DNA of 41,360 bases from Gemmatimonadota bacterium (GCA_028287225.1 JAQBPZ010000111.1:1-41360), one strand, 5' to 3'. Counted from the stretch's first letter, positions 1 to 8,432 are shown. Notes: generated by a model from the letters alone, not told the origin. Program-made: numbers and translations.

Positions 1-1
1 G

Positions 2-2182
2 CGCGTGTACGCGCTGGTGGAGGCCAAGCCCGGCAGCGGCCTCTATCGCAGCAACGACGCGGGCGAGCACTGGTCGCTCGTCAACACCACGCCGGGCCTC
101 ATCACGCGCCCCTTCTACTACGACAACGTCGACGCCGACCCCACGAATGCCGACGTCGTGTACGCGGGCGCCGAGAGCTTCTGGAAGTCCACCGATGGCG
201 GCCGCACCTTCCGCACGATGCGCACGCCGCACGGCGACAACCACGACATGTGGATCAACCCGCGCGACGGGAACGTGATGATCCAGGGGAACGACGGGGG
301 CGCCAACGTCTCCGTCAATGGCGGCCTCACCTGGAGCACCCAGCAGAACCAGCCCACGGCCGAGATCTACGGCGTCACGGTGGACAACCAGTATCCGTAC
401 CGCGTGTACGGCGCGCAGCAGGATCAGGGCAGCACGCTCATCGTGCCGTCGCTCCCGGTCTCGTCCCTCGCGCTCGACGAGCCGATCCAGTCCTGGCGAC
501 AGGGCCCGGGATGCGAGACGGGCCCGGTGGCACCGAACCGCACCAACCCCGACACGGTCTACGGCGCGTGCAAGGGCCAGTTCAGCCGCATGAGCCTCCG
601 CGCGGGCCAGGAGCAGCAGTCGTGGATCGGCGCGCAGTCGCTCTACGGCAACCCCAACAGCGCGCTCCGCTATCGCTTCCAGCGCGTGTCGCCCCTCGAG
701 GTGTCGCCGCACGAGCCGCACACCGTCTACTTCGGCTCCCAGTTCGTGCATCGCTCGCGCGATGAAGGCACCACGTGGGAGACGATCAGCCCCGACCTCA
801 CCGCCAACGATCCCCGCTACCGCGACGTGATCTCCGGCGAGCCGGTGACGATCGATGTGACGGGTGAGGAGATGTACGCCACGCTGTACTCCATCCGGGA
901 GTCGCCGATCGCCGCCGGCGTCATCTGGGCGGGTGCGAACGACGGCCCCATCAGCGTCACGCGCGACGGTGGCCGCACCTGGAAGCGCGTCACGCCGCCG
1001 GGACTCCCGGCCGGCGGTCGGGTGCAGAACATCGACCCCTCCCCGCACCGCCCCGGCGCCGCCTACGTCGCGGTGCTGCGCTACCTCCTGGGCGACTTCC
1101 AGCCGTACATCTACAAGACGGAGGATTACGGCGCCACGTGGACCCTGCTCACGCGCAGCGGGAGCGGAATTCCCATGGACGCGCCCACGCGCGTGGTGCG
1201 CGAGGATCCCGAGCGCGCCGGCCTGCTCTACGCCGGCACCGAGTTCGGCATGTACGTCTCGTTCAACGACGGCGCGAACTGGCGTCCCCTCCAGCTCAAC
1301 CTCCCCGTCACGCCGGTCACCGACCTCCGCGTGCATCGCGGCGACCTCGTGGTCTCCACGCAGGGGCGCGCCTTCTGGATCCTTGACGACCTCGCTCCGC
1401 TCCGCCAGCTCACCGATGCGGTCACGGCGCGCGGTGCGCACCTCTTCGCTCCGCGCGAGGCGATCCGCTATCGCTACCGCGCCGGCTTCGGCGGTGCCGA
1501 GTCCGACCGCGGCCCCGGCGACGACGCGCCGCAGTATCCCCCCGCGGGCGCGATGATCGACTACTGGCTCGGCGCCGCCGGTGCGCCGGTCACGCTCGAG
1601 GTGCTCGACGCGAAGGGCGCCGTGGTCCGCACCATCGGCAGCGACACCACGGGCACCCGCCTCTCCACGCGCGCGGGCGTGAACCGCTGGATCTGGGACA
1701 TGACGTATCCCGGCCCGCTCAACGGCGCGCGCGCCGGACGTGGCGGCGGTGGACCGATGGCCGCGCCCGGCCGCTACACCGTGCGCCTCACCGCGGCGGG
1801 GCAGACCACGACGCAGCCGCTCGTGCTGCGCGCCGACCCGCGCACCCTGCGCGACGGCATCACGCAGCAGGTCATGGAAGACCAGGTCGCCTTCAACCTC
1901 CAGGCGCGCGATCTCGTCAGCCGCTCCAATGCGTTCGCCGAACAGCTGCGCGCGGCCCGCACCCGGGCGGGCGCCGGAAGGAACGAGGCCCTCGAGGCCA
2001 TCGAGCGCGAATACTTCACGCCGACGGTGCGCTACAGCCGGCCCGGCCTCGACACCCACATCGGCTACCTGTACGGCATGACGCTGGGCGCGGACCAGCG
2101 CGTCACGCGTGATGCGCGTGCACGGCTCGCCGAGCTTCGTGCCCAGCTCGACGGGCTCGCGGCGCGGCTCGCCGCGTTGTAG
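2..2182 (+). CDS. Sortilin/VPS10-like BNR-repeat protein, 5' end missing
   Basis: This is the C-terminal part of a large, probably secreted beta-propeller protein. The reading frame is open from the left edge, so the true start and any signal peptide lie outside the window. About 726 residues are visible. The first two thirds carry regularly spaced Asp-box motifs (S-x-D-x-G-x-x-W type), for example SNDAGEHW, STDGGRTF, SVNGGLTW, SRDEGTTW, TRDGGRTW, TEDYGATW and SFNDGANW. Such repeats build the blades of sialidase/VPS10-type propellers. The last third is different: a beta-rich segment (GRYTVRLTAAG) and then an Arg/Ala-rich helical tail. Databases often call such proteins glycosyl hydrolase or VPS10 domain protein. 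I see no catalytic residues that would justify an enzymatic name. A strong hairpin follows the stop codon within a few bases. Confidence 0.8.
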   Translation, partial: RVYALVEAKPGSGLYRSNDAGEHWSLVNTTPGLITRPFYYDNVDADPTNADVVYAGAESFWKSTDGGRTFRTMRTPHGDNHDMWINPRDGNVMIQGNDGGANVSVNGGLTWSTQQNQPTAEIYGVTVDNQYPYRVYGAQQDQGSTLIVPSLPVSSLALDEPIQSWRQGPGCETGPVAPNRTNPDTVYGACKGQFSRMSLRAGQEQQSWIGAQSLYGNPNSALRYRFQRVSPLEVSPHEPHTVYFGSQFVHRSRDEGTTWETISPDLTANDPRYRDVISGEPVTIDVTGEEMYATLYSIRESPIAAGVIWAGANDGPISVTRDGGRTWKRVTPPGLPAGGRVQNIDPSPHRPGAAYVAVLRYLLGDFQPYIYKTEDYGATWTLLTRSGSGIPMDAPTRVVREDPERAGLLYAGTEFGMYVSFNDGANWRPLQLNLPVTPVTDLRVHRGDLVVSTQGRAFWILDDLAPLRQLTDAVTARGAHLFAPREAIRYRYRAGFGGAESDRGPGDDAPQYPPAGAMIDYWLGAAGAPVTLEVLDAKGAVVRTIGSDTTGTRLSTRAGVNRWIWDMTYPGPLNGARAGRGGGGPMAAPGRYTVRLTAAGQTTTQPLVLRADPRTLRDGITQQVMEDQVAFNLQARDLVSRSNAFAEQLRAARTRAGAGRNEALEAIEREYFTPTVRYSRPGLDTHIGYLYGMTLGADQRVTRDARARLAELRAQLDGLAARLAAL

Positions 2183-2185
2183 GAG

Positions 2186-2222
2186 CTGACGGGCTGACGG
2201 CCGGTGGCCGTCAGCCCGTCAG
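2186..2222. terminator. Perfect 17-bp hairpin between convergent genes
   Basis: The arms CTGACGGGCTGACGGCC (2186-2202) and its exact complement (2206-2222) enclose a 3-base loop GGT. The hairpin begins 3 bases after one stop codon and ends 12 bases before the stop of the convergent SRPBCC gene, so a bidirectional terminator is likely. No T-run follows on either strand. Each arm is a tandem pair of an 8-base word (CTGACGGG, CTGACGGC), a design that recurs in other gaps of this window. Confidence 0.75.
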
Positions 2223-2234
2223 CGGGCGCGCGAC

Positions 2235-2732
2235 TCACGCGAAGCTGGGTGTGTCGGAGGCCAGTGCGGGGCCCGGCACACCCAGCAGTCGCCGCACCGC
2301 CTCCGTGCGGTACGAGAAGATGCGCCTCAACTGGTACCGCACGAGCGGATGCGCGATCTCCCCGAGCGGAAACAGTGGCAGCCGGTATCGCACCTCGTCC
2401 TCGATGATGGTGCCGCCACGATCGTCGTCGGTGAACGAGTGACGGTGCACCCACTGCGCGTACGGACCGCGCAGCTGCACGTCCACGAACTCCTCATCCG
2501 GCACCCATCGCTCGATGCGCGTGCGCCAGCGCATGGGAATGCCCCGCAGCCCGATCGTGTAGTCGATCAGCGTTCCCGCGGTCATCGCGATCGGCAGCGG
2601 CGTCTGGATGGAGAACGCGACTTCCGGTGGCGTGATCCGGCCGAGGTTCGCCGCGTCGCTGAAGAAGGCGAAGGCCCGGGACCGGGGCACCGCGAGCTGG
2701 ACGCGGGTGCGCAGGACGTGGTCTCGTGTCAT
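2235..2732 (-). CDS. SRPBCC (START-like) family protein
   Basis: A 165-residue soluble protein with the polyketide cyclase/START-like fold pattern. It opens with a short strand (HVLRTRVQLAVPRSRAFAFF), then helices and DAANLGRITPPEV, the usual start of cyclase-like SRPBCC domains. The tail has the long amphipathic helix typical of the family (near HPLVRYQLRRIF). Members bind hydrophobic ligands or act as cyclases or quinone-binding chaperones, and the ligand cannot be read from the sequence. No signal peptide or membrane segment is seen. The gene lies 65 bases downstream of the anti-sigma-like gene on the same strand, so it may be the last gene of the sigma operon. A role in that response would be inference only. 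Confidence 0.75.
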   Translation of the reverse strand: MTRDHVLRTRVQLAVPRSRAFAFFSDAANLGRITPPEVAFSIQTPLPIAMTAGTLIDYTIGLRGIPMRWRTRIERWVPDEEFVDVQLRGPYAQWVHRHSFTDDDRGGTIIEDEVRYRLPLFPLGEIAHPLVRYQLRRIFSYRTEAVRRLLGVPGPALASDTPSFA

Positions 2733-2797
2733 GCGGGCTCAATGCGCGCGGGCGCCGGGGCGTTCCGGCGGGCGGCGCAGGCGGGCAACGCGAGCGG

Positions 2798-3112
2798 CTA
2801 GCGCTCGTCGTCCACCGCGCGGATCGCGGCCATCACGCGGGCGGCGAATCCGGCGCGAGGGTGCTGCGCCCGGCGCCGCGCGAGGTCGCCGTCCAGCCGC
2901 TTCCAGAACTCCACGTCGCCCTGCGACTGCTCGCGGCGCACACTCGCCTCCGTCGCCTCCCCGTCGAGCCACGCGTGCACCGCCTCGCTCAACGTCAGCG
3001 CGGGCGGGCCGATCGGCACCTCGCGCTCGGCGGGCACACTCCGGGCATCGGGATCAGGCGTCGCGCGCGGGGCGGCAGACTGGTCGTCGCTGGAGTGCAC
3101 GTCGTCGAGCAT
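2798..3112 (-). CDS. Short soluble anti-sigma-like protein
   Basis: A 104-residue protein whose ATG shares one base with the stop of the sigma-factor gene (TGATG arrangement), indicating translational coupling. The middle contains LSEAVHAWLDGEA, resembling the helix that opens many anti-sigma domains (x-x-Y/W-L-D-G-E). Further on comes a charged stretch FWKRLDGDLARRR. There is no H-x3-C-x2-C zinc site and no membrane segment, so if it is an anti-sigma factor it is a minimal cytoplasmic one. The call rests mainly on position directly behind an ECF sigma gene and on the DGE helix. No function has been shown by sequence alone. Confidence 0.55.
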   Translation of the reverse strand: MLDDVHSSDDQSAAPRATPDPDARSVPAEREVPIGPPALTLSEAVHAWLDGEATEASVRREQSQGDVEFWKRLDGDLARRRAQHPRAGFAARVMAAIRAVDDER

Positions 3113-3762
3113 CAGGCGTACTTCTCCTCCAGCAGTGCCTGCAGCGCCTCGCGTGCGCGATGCACGCGCATCTTCAGCGCGCCGACGGTGGTGCCGAGCA
3201 GGTCCGCCATCTCCTCGTACGACCGGCCCTCCACGTGCTTCATCACGAACGCCTCGCGCAGCGACGCGGGCAGCGATGCGAGCGCCACGTCGAGGTCGCT
3301 CCGCAGCTCCGTCCGGTCCAGCTCCTCGTCCGGCGTCGCGAAGCCGGACGGCTGGTCGTCCTCCTCGTAGCTGAGGTGCGAGCGGCGGATGTTCTTCAGC
3401 CAGTCCTTGCAGCCGTTCGCCACGATCCTGAACACCCAGGCATCGAAGCGGCCGCGCACCTCCGCGAGGTGCTGGTAGGCCTTGATGAACGACAGCTGCA
3501 GGATGTCTTCCGCGACATCCGGGCTTCCGGTCATGCACAGCGCGTGTCGATAGAGTGGATCACTGTAGCGAGTGATCAGCACGGTAAACTCATCGCGGCT
3601 GCCCGCGAGCACGCGCTGGATGATGCGCTGATCAGAGTCGTCCTGATCAACAAGCAGTTCTGGCTCCGAGGTCCTCACGACGGTAGAGTAATGCAGATGA
3701 CGCGCGCCGGACAGGGTATTTCTGTCGCAAGTTGCAACGCCGCCCTCGAAACGCGTCCCCAC
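3112..3762 (-). CDS. ECF-type RNA polymerase sigma factor
   Basis: Sigma-70 family protein of the ECF group. Region 2 is visible from SRDEFTVLITRYSDPLYRHA through DVAEDILQLSFIKAYQ to FDAWVFRIVANGCKDWLKN. A Glu/Asp-rich linker follows, then region 4 with LPASLREAFVMKHVEG and the helix-turn-helix SYEEMADLLGTTVGALKMRV. The frame opens with GTG at 3762, three bases after the stop of the CoA-transferase gene. The first 28 residues look non-conserved, however, and a second GTG at 3678 (VRTSEPELL) may be the true start. A possible ECF-type promoter at 3710-3736 would fit the later start. The gene is coupled to the downstream anti-sigma-like gene. Confidence 0.85.
   Translation of the reverse strand: MGTRFEGGVATCDRNTLSGARHLHYSTVVRTSEPELLVDQDDSDQRIIQRVLAGSRDEFTVLITRYSDPLYRHALCMTGSPDVAEDILQLSFIKAYQHLAEVRGRFDAWVFRIVANGCKDWLKNIRRSHLSYEEDDQPSGFATPDEELDRTELRSDLDVALASLPASLREAFVMKHVEGRSYEEMADLLGTTVGALKMRVHRAREALQALLEEKYA
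3710..3736 (-). promoter_or_regulatory. Possible ECF-type autoregulatory promoter
   Basis: On the minus strand TGCAACTT (3736-3729) is followed after 15 bases by TGTC (3713-3710). This resembles the AAC(T) -35 and GTC -10 elements of ECF promoters. It would put the RNA start between the two possible GTG starts of the sigma gene and leave a leader of about 25 bases before the GTG at 3678. The match is by eye and weak. Confidence 0.25.
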
Positions 3763-3765
3763 GGG

Positions 3766-4845
3766 TCAGCCGAACGCCCCCCATCCGGCCGCGCGGATCG
3801 CACTGCTGTGCTCGCCAAGCCGAGGCGGCGGGTGCCGGATGGTGCCCGGCACGCTGGGCGGCATCCCGGTGAGCGCCGACGCGTCGGTGCACGCCAGCAC
3901 CTCCGTCACCGCGCGGACCACGCCGCACGGCACCCCGGCCGCATCCAGCGTCACTCGCCACTCGGCGGCGGTTCGCTCCGCAAGACGCCGCGCCATGGCG
4001 GCCACGACACGCTCACGCTGCGCGAGCCGCCCCGCGTTCGTTCGCAATGCGGGATCGTCGGCTAGCTCGAGCGTCAGGGCGCTGGCACACGCCGCCCACT
4101 GCGCATCGTTCCCCACGGCGATCACGAGCGCACGGTCGCTCGCCTGGAACAGCTGGTAGGGCACCAGGTTCGCATGCGCGTTCCCCCACCGGCGGGCGGG
4201 CGCGCCGGAGACCAGCACGTTCTGCGCGACGTTCACCAGCGCCGCCTCCGCGCTCCGCGCCAGCGACACCTCCACGGCCCGCCCCACCCCGCTCACCCCG
4301 CGCGCCACCAGGGCCGCCAGGATGGCGAGCGCCGCATCCTTCCCCGCCAGCACGTCCGCCAGTGCCACGCCATGCTTCATCGCCGCGCTGCCCGGCTCGC
4401 CGGTGATGGACATCCATCCACTCTCCGCCTGCACGACGAAATCGTAGCCCGGTCGCGAGCTCCCCGCCCCGAAGCCCGTAATGGTGCACCACACGAGCCG
4501 CGGGTTCCCCTGGCGGAGCGCCTCGCTGCCCAATCCGTATCGCTCCAGCGTGCCCGGGCGGAAGTTCTCCACCACCACGTCCGCCTCGCTCGCCAGCTCG
4601 GCCAGCAGCGCCCGGTCGCCAGCTTCGGCGAGGTCGGCCGTGAGCCCGAGCTTGTTCCGGTTCACGCTCAGGAAATAGGCGCTCTCGCCCCGTTCGTCGA
4701 ACGGAGGCCCCCAGCCCCGGGTGTCGTCGCCCGACCCCGGGCGCTCCACCTTGAGCACGTTTGCCCCAAGGTCCCCCAGCATCATGGTGCACAGGGGTCC
4801 CGCGAGCACGCGGCTCAGATCGAGCACTTTGATGCCAGTCAGCAT
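3766..4845 (-). CDS. Family III CoA-transferase (CaiB/BaiF type)
   Basis: A 359-residue acyl-CoA transferase of the formyl-CoA/carnitine-CoA transferase superfamily. It moves CoA between carboxylic acids through an aspartyl-CoA thioester. The N-terminus has the family signature (VLDLSRVLAGPLCTMMLGDLGA), then LKVERPGSGDDTRGWGPPF and NRNKLGLTADL. VVENFRPGTLERYGLG is also typical. The expected catalytic Asp is D164 in ALADVLAGKD. It is shorter than the usual 390-430 residues, the shortfall being in the C-terminal part. The ATG at 4845 begins with the conserved MLTGIKVLDLSR. The substrate cannot be told. Its neighbours (sigma factor downstream, PhaF-like gene divergent) give no clear pathway. Confidence 0.85.
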   Translation of the reverse strand: MLTGIKVLDLSRVLAGPLCTMMLGDLGANVLKVERPGSGDDTRGWGPPFDERGESAYFLSVNRNKLGLTADLAEAGDRALLAELASEADVVVENFRPGTLERYGLGSEALRQGNPRLVWCTITGFGAGSSRPGYDFVVQAESGWMSITGEPGSAAMKHGVALADVLAGKDAALAILAALVARGVSGVGRAVEVSLARSAEAALVNVAQNVLVSGAPARRWGNAHANLVPYQLFQASDRALVIAVGNDAQWAACASALTLELADDPALRTNAGRLAQRERVVAAMARRLAERTAAEWRVTLDAAGVPCGVVRAVTEVLACTDASALTGMPPSVPGTIRHPPPRLGEHSSAIRAAGWGAFG

Positions 4846-4964
4846 CCGATTCGCCTATGCTGGTTCGATGGTGTCGTCATGGATCACGCTTTTCTACCGG
4901 GAATTTTCGGCCGGAGCGCGACAGCCCACATGCCGCCGGCCCTGCTCCGGAATGTGATTCTACC

Positions 4965-4992
4965 TTGCGTAGCTGTCGAAAAATCATATACT
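4965..4992 (+). promoter_or_regulatory. Sigma-70-like promoter for the PhaF-like gene
   Basis: TTGCGT (4965-4970), a 16-base spacer and TATACT (4987-4992) lie in the only AT-rich patch of the gap between two divergent genes. The RNA start would be near 5000, giving a leader of about 100 bases before the ATG at 5101. No good Shine-Dalgarno sequence directly precedes that ATG. Confidence 0.6.
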
Positions 4993-5100
4993 TGCCGCGA
5001 CAAACCGGGCCTCACGGCACGGCGCGGCGAAGTTAGCGCGCTGGAGCGCGGCCTTCAATGAAACGGGGAGTCCCTCCCCCGAGCATGGAAACGGACCGGC

Positions 5101-6003
5101 ATGGTGGACAAGGATCAGGAGATCGAGGACGCGCCGGCAGCTGCCGCCGCTCCCGCGCCTCGTCGGGGACCCGGGCATCGTGGTGCCGACATGCGCGACA
5201 CCGTGGCCGAGATGGCCGAACGGGCGCAGCTGATCAGCCAGGAGGCCGGCAGCAAGGTGTCCGCGGCCATGAAGGACGTGATCAGCGCCGCCGCCGGCCT
5301 CTCCGGCTTCGCCATCGAGAGCGCCCGCGACCTCGTGCAGTACATGGTGCGGCGCGGCCAGATGACGCAGGAAGAGGCGGACAAGCTGCTCCGCGAGGCC
5401 GAGGCCGCTCACGAGCGGAAGCCCGCGAGCGAGAAGGAGCGCCCGACCTTCTCCAAGGTGGCCGCCGAGAAGGCCGCGGCCGACAAGATCGCCCGCGACG
5501 CCGCCAACGCGGCCGCGGCGCTCCTCGCCCCGCCCCAGCGTCCTGGCGCGTTCTCGCTGCGTCCGGCAGCCCCCAAGCCCCCTGCGCCGGCCCCAGCGGC
5601 CTCGTCCGCTCCGGCCCCTGCGCGTGCGGCGGATGCCGCTCCGGCGGCCCGCTCTGCGCCCGCCGCGAAGGCCGCGCCCGCCAAGACGGCACCCGCGGCC
5701 AAGGCAGCCCCCGCCAAGGCCGCGGCGAAGGCGCCCGCCAAGTCGGCGGCCAAGGCTCCTGCAAAGGCTCCGGCCAAGGCTCCCGCGAAGTCATCGGCGA
5801 AGGCGCCCACCAAGTCCGCCGCCAAGACACCCGCGAAGTCCGCCGCCAAGGCACCTGCCAAGGGTGCGGCCTCGCGGCCCGCCAAGTCGGCCGCCAAGGC
5901 CGGCGCCAAGTCGAGCGCGGGCAAGTCGGGCGCCGGCAAGACGAGCGGCGGCAAGTCGGCCGGCAAGGGCGCCGCGAAGTCTCCGGCAAAGAAGAAGAAG
6001 TAG
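5101..6003 (+). CDS. PhaF-like protein with histone H1-like Lys/Ala/Pro tail
   Basis: A 300-residue protein in two parts. Residues 1-30 are Ala/Pro-rich. Residues about 31-140 are predicted helical, with MRDTVAEMAERAQL and then VRRGQMTQEEADKLLREAE. That second element is typical of the phasin-like family (COG3937/PhaF), where a T-x-E-E-A-D/E-K-L helix follows a coiled-coil segment. From about residue 165 the protein becomes low-complexity, built of AAKAPAKS-type repeats and ending in KSPAKKKK. This is like the C-terminal tail of histone H1 and of Pseudomonas PhaF, which bind DNA non-specifically. Likely roles are granule association, nucleoid binding, or linking the two. I saw no PHA synthase in the window, so a granule role is inference. 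The gene is followed 32 bases later by the GHMP kinase. Confidence 0.65.
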   Translation: MVDKDQEIEDAPAAAAAPAPRRGPGHRGADMRDTVAEMAERAQLISQEAGSKVSAAMKDVISAAAGLSGFAIESARDLVQYMVRRGQMTQEEADKLLREAEAAHERKPASEKERPTFSKVAAEKAAADKIARDAANAAAALLAPPQRPGAFSLRPAAPKPPAPAPAASSAPAPARAADAAPAARSAPAAKAAPAKTAPAAKAAPAKAAAKAPAKSAAKAPAKAPAKAPAKSSAKAPTKSAAKTPAKSAAKAPAKGAASRPAKSAAKAGAKSSAGKSGAGKTSGGKSAGKGAAKSPAKKKK

Positions 6004-6035
6004 TCGCAGCGGCGATTCCTCCTGACGCTGGCTCG

Positions 6036-7013
6036 ATGTCGCGCGCGCTGGTGACCCGGGCGCCCACCCGGCTCGACTTCGGGGGCGGGTGGACCGACGT
6101 GCCGCCCTACACCGACGAGGAAGGCGGCGTGGTCTGCAACATCGCCATCACGCGCTACGCCACCGCCACCGCGGCCGTCGACGGCCACGCGGCGGTGCAG
6201 CACGGCGCCGTGACGGCCGCGGACGGTGCGCTGGTTCGCGCCGCCCTGCGACGATCGGCCCTTGTCGGTGCCGAGGCCGCCGTCACCAGCGACTTTCCCA
6301 TCGGCGCGGGGCTCGGCGGGTCGTCCGCGGCGGGCGTCGCGCTCGCCGGCGCGCTCGCGATGCTTGCCGGCGAGGTGGTGGAGCCCGGCATGCTGGCGGA
6401 GCGGAGCCGCGAGACCGAGGTGCGCGAGCTCGGCATCGCCGGCGGATTCCAGGACCACTACGCGGCGGCGTACGGCGGCGCGCTCCTGCTCACCTTCGAG
6501 GGATGCGTGGGCGTGGAGCAGCTCGCGCTCACCCCGGAATTCTGCGAGGCGCTCACGCGACGTGGCGTGCTGGTCTACACCGGAGAGTCCCGCATCTCCG
6601 GCTCCACCATCGACGCGGTGCTGAATGCGTATCGCGCACGCGAGGAACGCGTGTGCGCCGCGCTCGCGCGCATGAAGGCGCTCGCGCGCCAGATGGCCGC
6701 CACCGTGCGCGACGGCGACCTCACCGCGCTCGGCGCACTGGTGCATGAGCACTGGAGCGCGCAGCGCGCGCTGCATCCGTCCATCACCACGCCCCGCATC
6801 GACGCCATCATGGACGCGGCATCGCGCCATGGCGGCATCGGCGGCAAGGCCCTTGGCGCCTCGGGCGGCGGGTGCGTGCTCGTGATCGCCGAGGACGGCC
6901 GCGAGGACGAGCTGGCCGGCGCGCTCTCGCCCTATGGAGAGCGGCTGGACTACGGAGTCGACGAGCTCGGCTTCCAGGTCGTCGCGTCGCTGGATGGAGC
7001 GCTCGACACATGA
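6036..7013 (+). CDS. GHMP-family sugar kinase, HddA-like
   Basis: A 325-residue small-molecule kinase. The N-terminus TRAPTRLDFGGGWTDVPPY followed by NIAITRYA closely resembles D-glycero-D-manno-heptose 7-phosphate kinases and related sugar-1-kinases. The ATP loop is PIGAGLGGSSAAG (about residues 88-100). The C-terminal glycine motif GGKALGASGGGCVLV closes the active site. HddA enzymes phosphorylate heptose 7-phosphate for GDP-heptose synthesis. Related clades act on fucose or other sugars, so the substrate is uncertain. The start ATG at 6036 is chosen because the conserved SRALVTRAPTR begins there. The stop overlaps the next ATG by four bases (ATGA), so translation is coupled to the M20 hydrolase. 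Confidence 0.8.
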   Translation: MSRALVTRAPTRLDFGGGWTDVPPYTDEEGGVVCNIAITRYATATAAVDGHAAVQHGAVTAADGALVRAALRRSALVGAEAAVTSDFPIGAGLGGSSAAGVALAGALAMLAGEVVEPGMLAERSRETEVRELGIAGGFQDHYAAAYGGALLLTFEGCVGVEQLALTPEFCEALTRRGVLVYTGESRISGSTIDAVLNAYRAREERVCAALARMKALARQMAATVRDGDLTALGALVHEHWSAQRALHPSITTPRIDAIMDAASRHGGIGGKALGASGGGCVLVIAEDGREDELAGALSPYGERLDYGVDELGFQVVASLDGALDT

Positions 7014-8164
7014 CGGAGGCGCGCATCGCCCCCGGCGACGCCCGCGCGCTGGCCCGCGCGCTGGTGCGCGTGGACTCCCGCAATCCGTCGCTCGTGGCGG
7101 GCGGCGCGGGCGAGGCGGCCTGTGCGCGGCTGCTGCACGACGTGCTGCGCGAGTGGGGGTTCCACACCGAGCTGCACGATGCCGCCCCGGGGCGTCCCAA
7201 CCTCGTGGCGCGCATCGGAGCGGGGCCGCGCTCGCTGATGTTCAACGGGCATCTCGACGTCGTCGGTGTGGAGGGCATGGTCCACCCGCCCTTCGACGCG
7301 CACGAGCGTGACGGGCGCATGTACGGCCGCGGCTCCGCCGACATGAAGGGGGGCATCGCCGCGATGTGTGCGGCGGCGCATCGTGCGCATGCGCAGGGCA
7401 TCGCCGGCGAGATCGTCATCGCCGCGGTCGCCGACGAGGAGTACGAATCGCTCGGCACGCGCGCACTGATCGCGCGCGGTGTTCGCGCCGACGCCGCCGT
7501 CGTCACCGAGCCCACGCGGCTGGCCATCATGCCGGCGCACCGCGGCTTCGTGTGGATCGAGGTGGAGGTGACGGGGCGCGCCGCGCACGGCAGCCGCTGG
7601 GACATCGGGGTGGACGCCATCCGCCACGCCGGCCTGCTGCTGGCCGAGCTGGACCGCGTGGATGCCGAGGTGCTCCCGCTTCGCACCCATCCGCTGCTGG
7701 GGCGCGGCTCGTTGCACGCGTCGCTCATCGAGGGCGGCATCGGCATGTCCACCTATCCCGACCGTTGCCTCCTCAAGCTGGAACGCCGCAGCATCCCGGG
7801 CGAGTCGGCCGACGACGTGCTCGCCGAGGTGCGCGGTGCATGCGAGGCCGTGCGCTCGCGTCGCCCGAGCTTCCAGGCCGACGTGCGCCTGCTGGTCACG
7901 CAGGGCCCGAGCGACGTGGCCGTCGACGCGCCGCTCGTGCAGGGGCTCGGCGCGGCGCTCGCGTCGTGCGGCGAGCCCGTCGCCATCCAGGGAATGTCCG
8001 CGTGGACCGATGCCGCGCTGCTGAACGACGCCGGCATCCCCGCCGTGTGCTTCGGGCCGGGCGACATCTCGCTCGCGCACGCCGCCGAGGAGTACATTCC
8101 TCTCGACGAGATCGACCGCGCCACCGCGGTCCTCACCGAACTTGCCGGCCGCTGGTGCGCGTAG
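7010..8164 (+). CDS. M20 family metallohydrolase (ArgE/DapE/CPG2 type)
   Basis: A 384-residue zinc hydrolase of the M20 peptidase/deacylase family. Expected metal and catalytic residues are visible: H81 and D83 in FNGHLDVVG, D111 in GRGSADMKGG, E143-E144 in ADEEYES, E167 in VVTEPTRL, and a C-terminal His in SLAHAAEEYIPLDE. The dimerisation (lid) domain lies between about residues 177 and 290 (AHRGFVWIEVEVTGRAAHGS). Members remove acyl groups from amino acids (acetylornithine, succinyl-DAP) or cleave dipeptides, and the substrate is not evident. The gene overlaps the GHMP kinase by four bases, so the two are co-translated. A biochemical link between a sugar kinase and a deacylase is unclear. 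Confidence 0.85.
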   Translation: MTEARIAPGDARALARALVRVDSRNPSLVAGGAGEAACARLLHDVLREWGFHTELHDAAPGRPNLVARIGAGPRSLMFNGHLDVVGVEGMVHPPFDAHERDGRMYGRGSADMKGGIAAMCAAAHRAHAQGIAGEIVIAAVADEEYESLGTRALIARGVRADAAVVTEPTRLAIMPAHRGFVWIEVEVTGRAAHGSRWDIGVDAIRHAGLLLAELDRVDAEVLPLRTHPLLGRGSLHASLIEGGIGMSTYPDRCLLKLERRSIPGESADDVLAEVRGACEAVRSRRPSFQADVRLLVTQGPSDVAVDAPLVQGLGAALASCGEPVAIQGMSAWTDAALLNDAGIPAVCFGPGDISLAHAAEEYIPLDEIDRATAVLTELAGRWCA

Positions 8165-8192
8165 GCCGCCCCGGCCCCACCCCGCGCGCTGC

Positions 8193-8432
8193 ATGCCGAC
8201 CCGTCGCACCAAGGTCACCCAGCTGAACGCTGCCCAGTACGATGCCCTCGAGCGCGCCATCGCCGACGGGCGGCGGCTCTCCGTGTGGCGCCGCGGCAAC
8301 GAGTACATCATCATCGTGGACCGCCTGCGCGTCACCGGCGGACGCGAGGCGCTGGAGTGCCATCATCCCACCACCGGCGACAAGCTCGTGATGTACATCG
8401 ACGAGCTCGAGGGGATCGAGGTGATCGGGTGA
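8193..8432 (+). CDS. Small conserved-looking protein of unknown function
   Basis: A 79-residue protein starting MPTRRTKVTQL. It is composed of an N-terminal helix (LNAAQYDALERAIADG) and then a beta-rich body (RLSVWRRGNEYIIIVDRLRV, HHPTTGDKLVMYIDELEGI). No membrane segment or signal peptide is present. The ATG at 8193 is chosen over upstream possibilities because the preceding residues are low-complexity Arg/Pro. The stop overlaps the GTG of the RNase H-like gene by four bases (GTGA), so the two are made together. I do not recognise a family. The fold could be a small DNA- or RNA-binding beta barrel, but nothing in the sequence proves this. Confidence 0.65.
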   Translation: MPTRRTKVTQLNAAQYDALERAIADGRRLSVWRRGNEYIIIVDRLRVTGGREALECHHPTTGDKLVMYIDELEGIEVIG

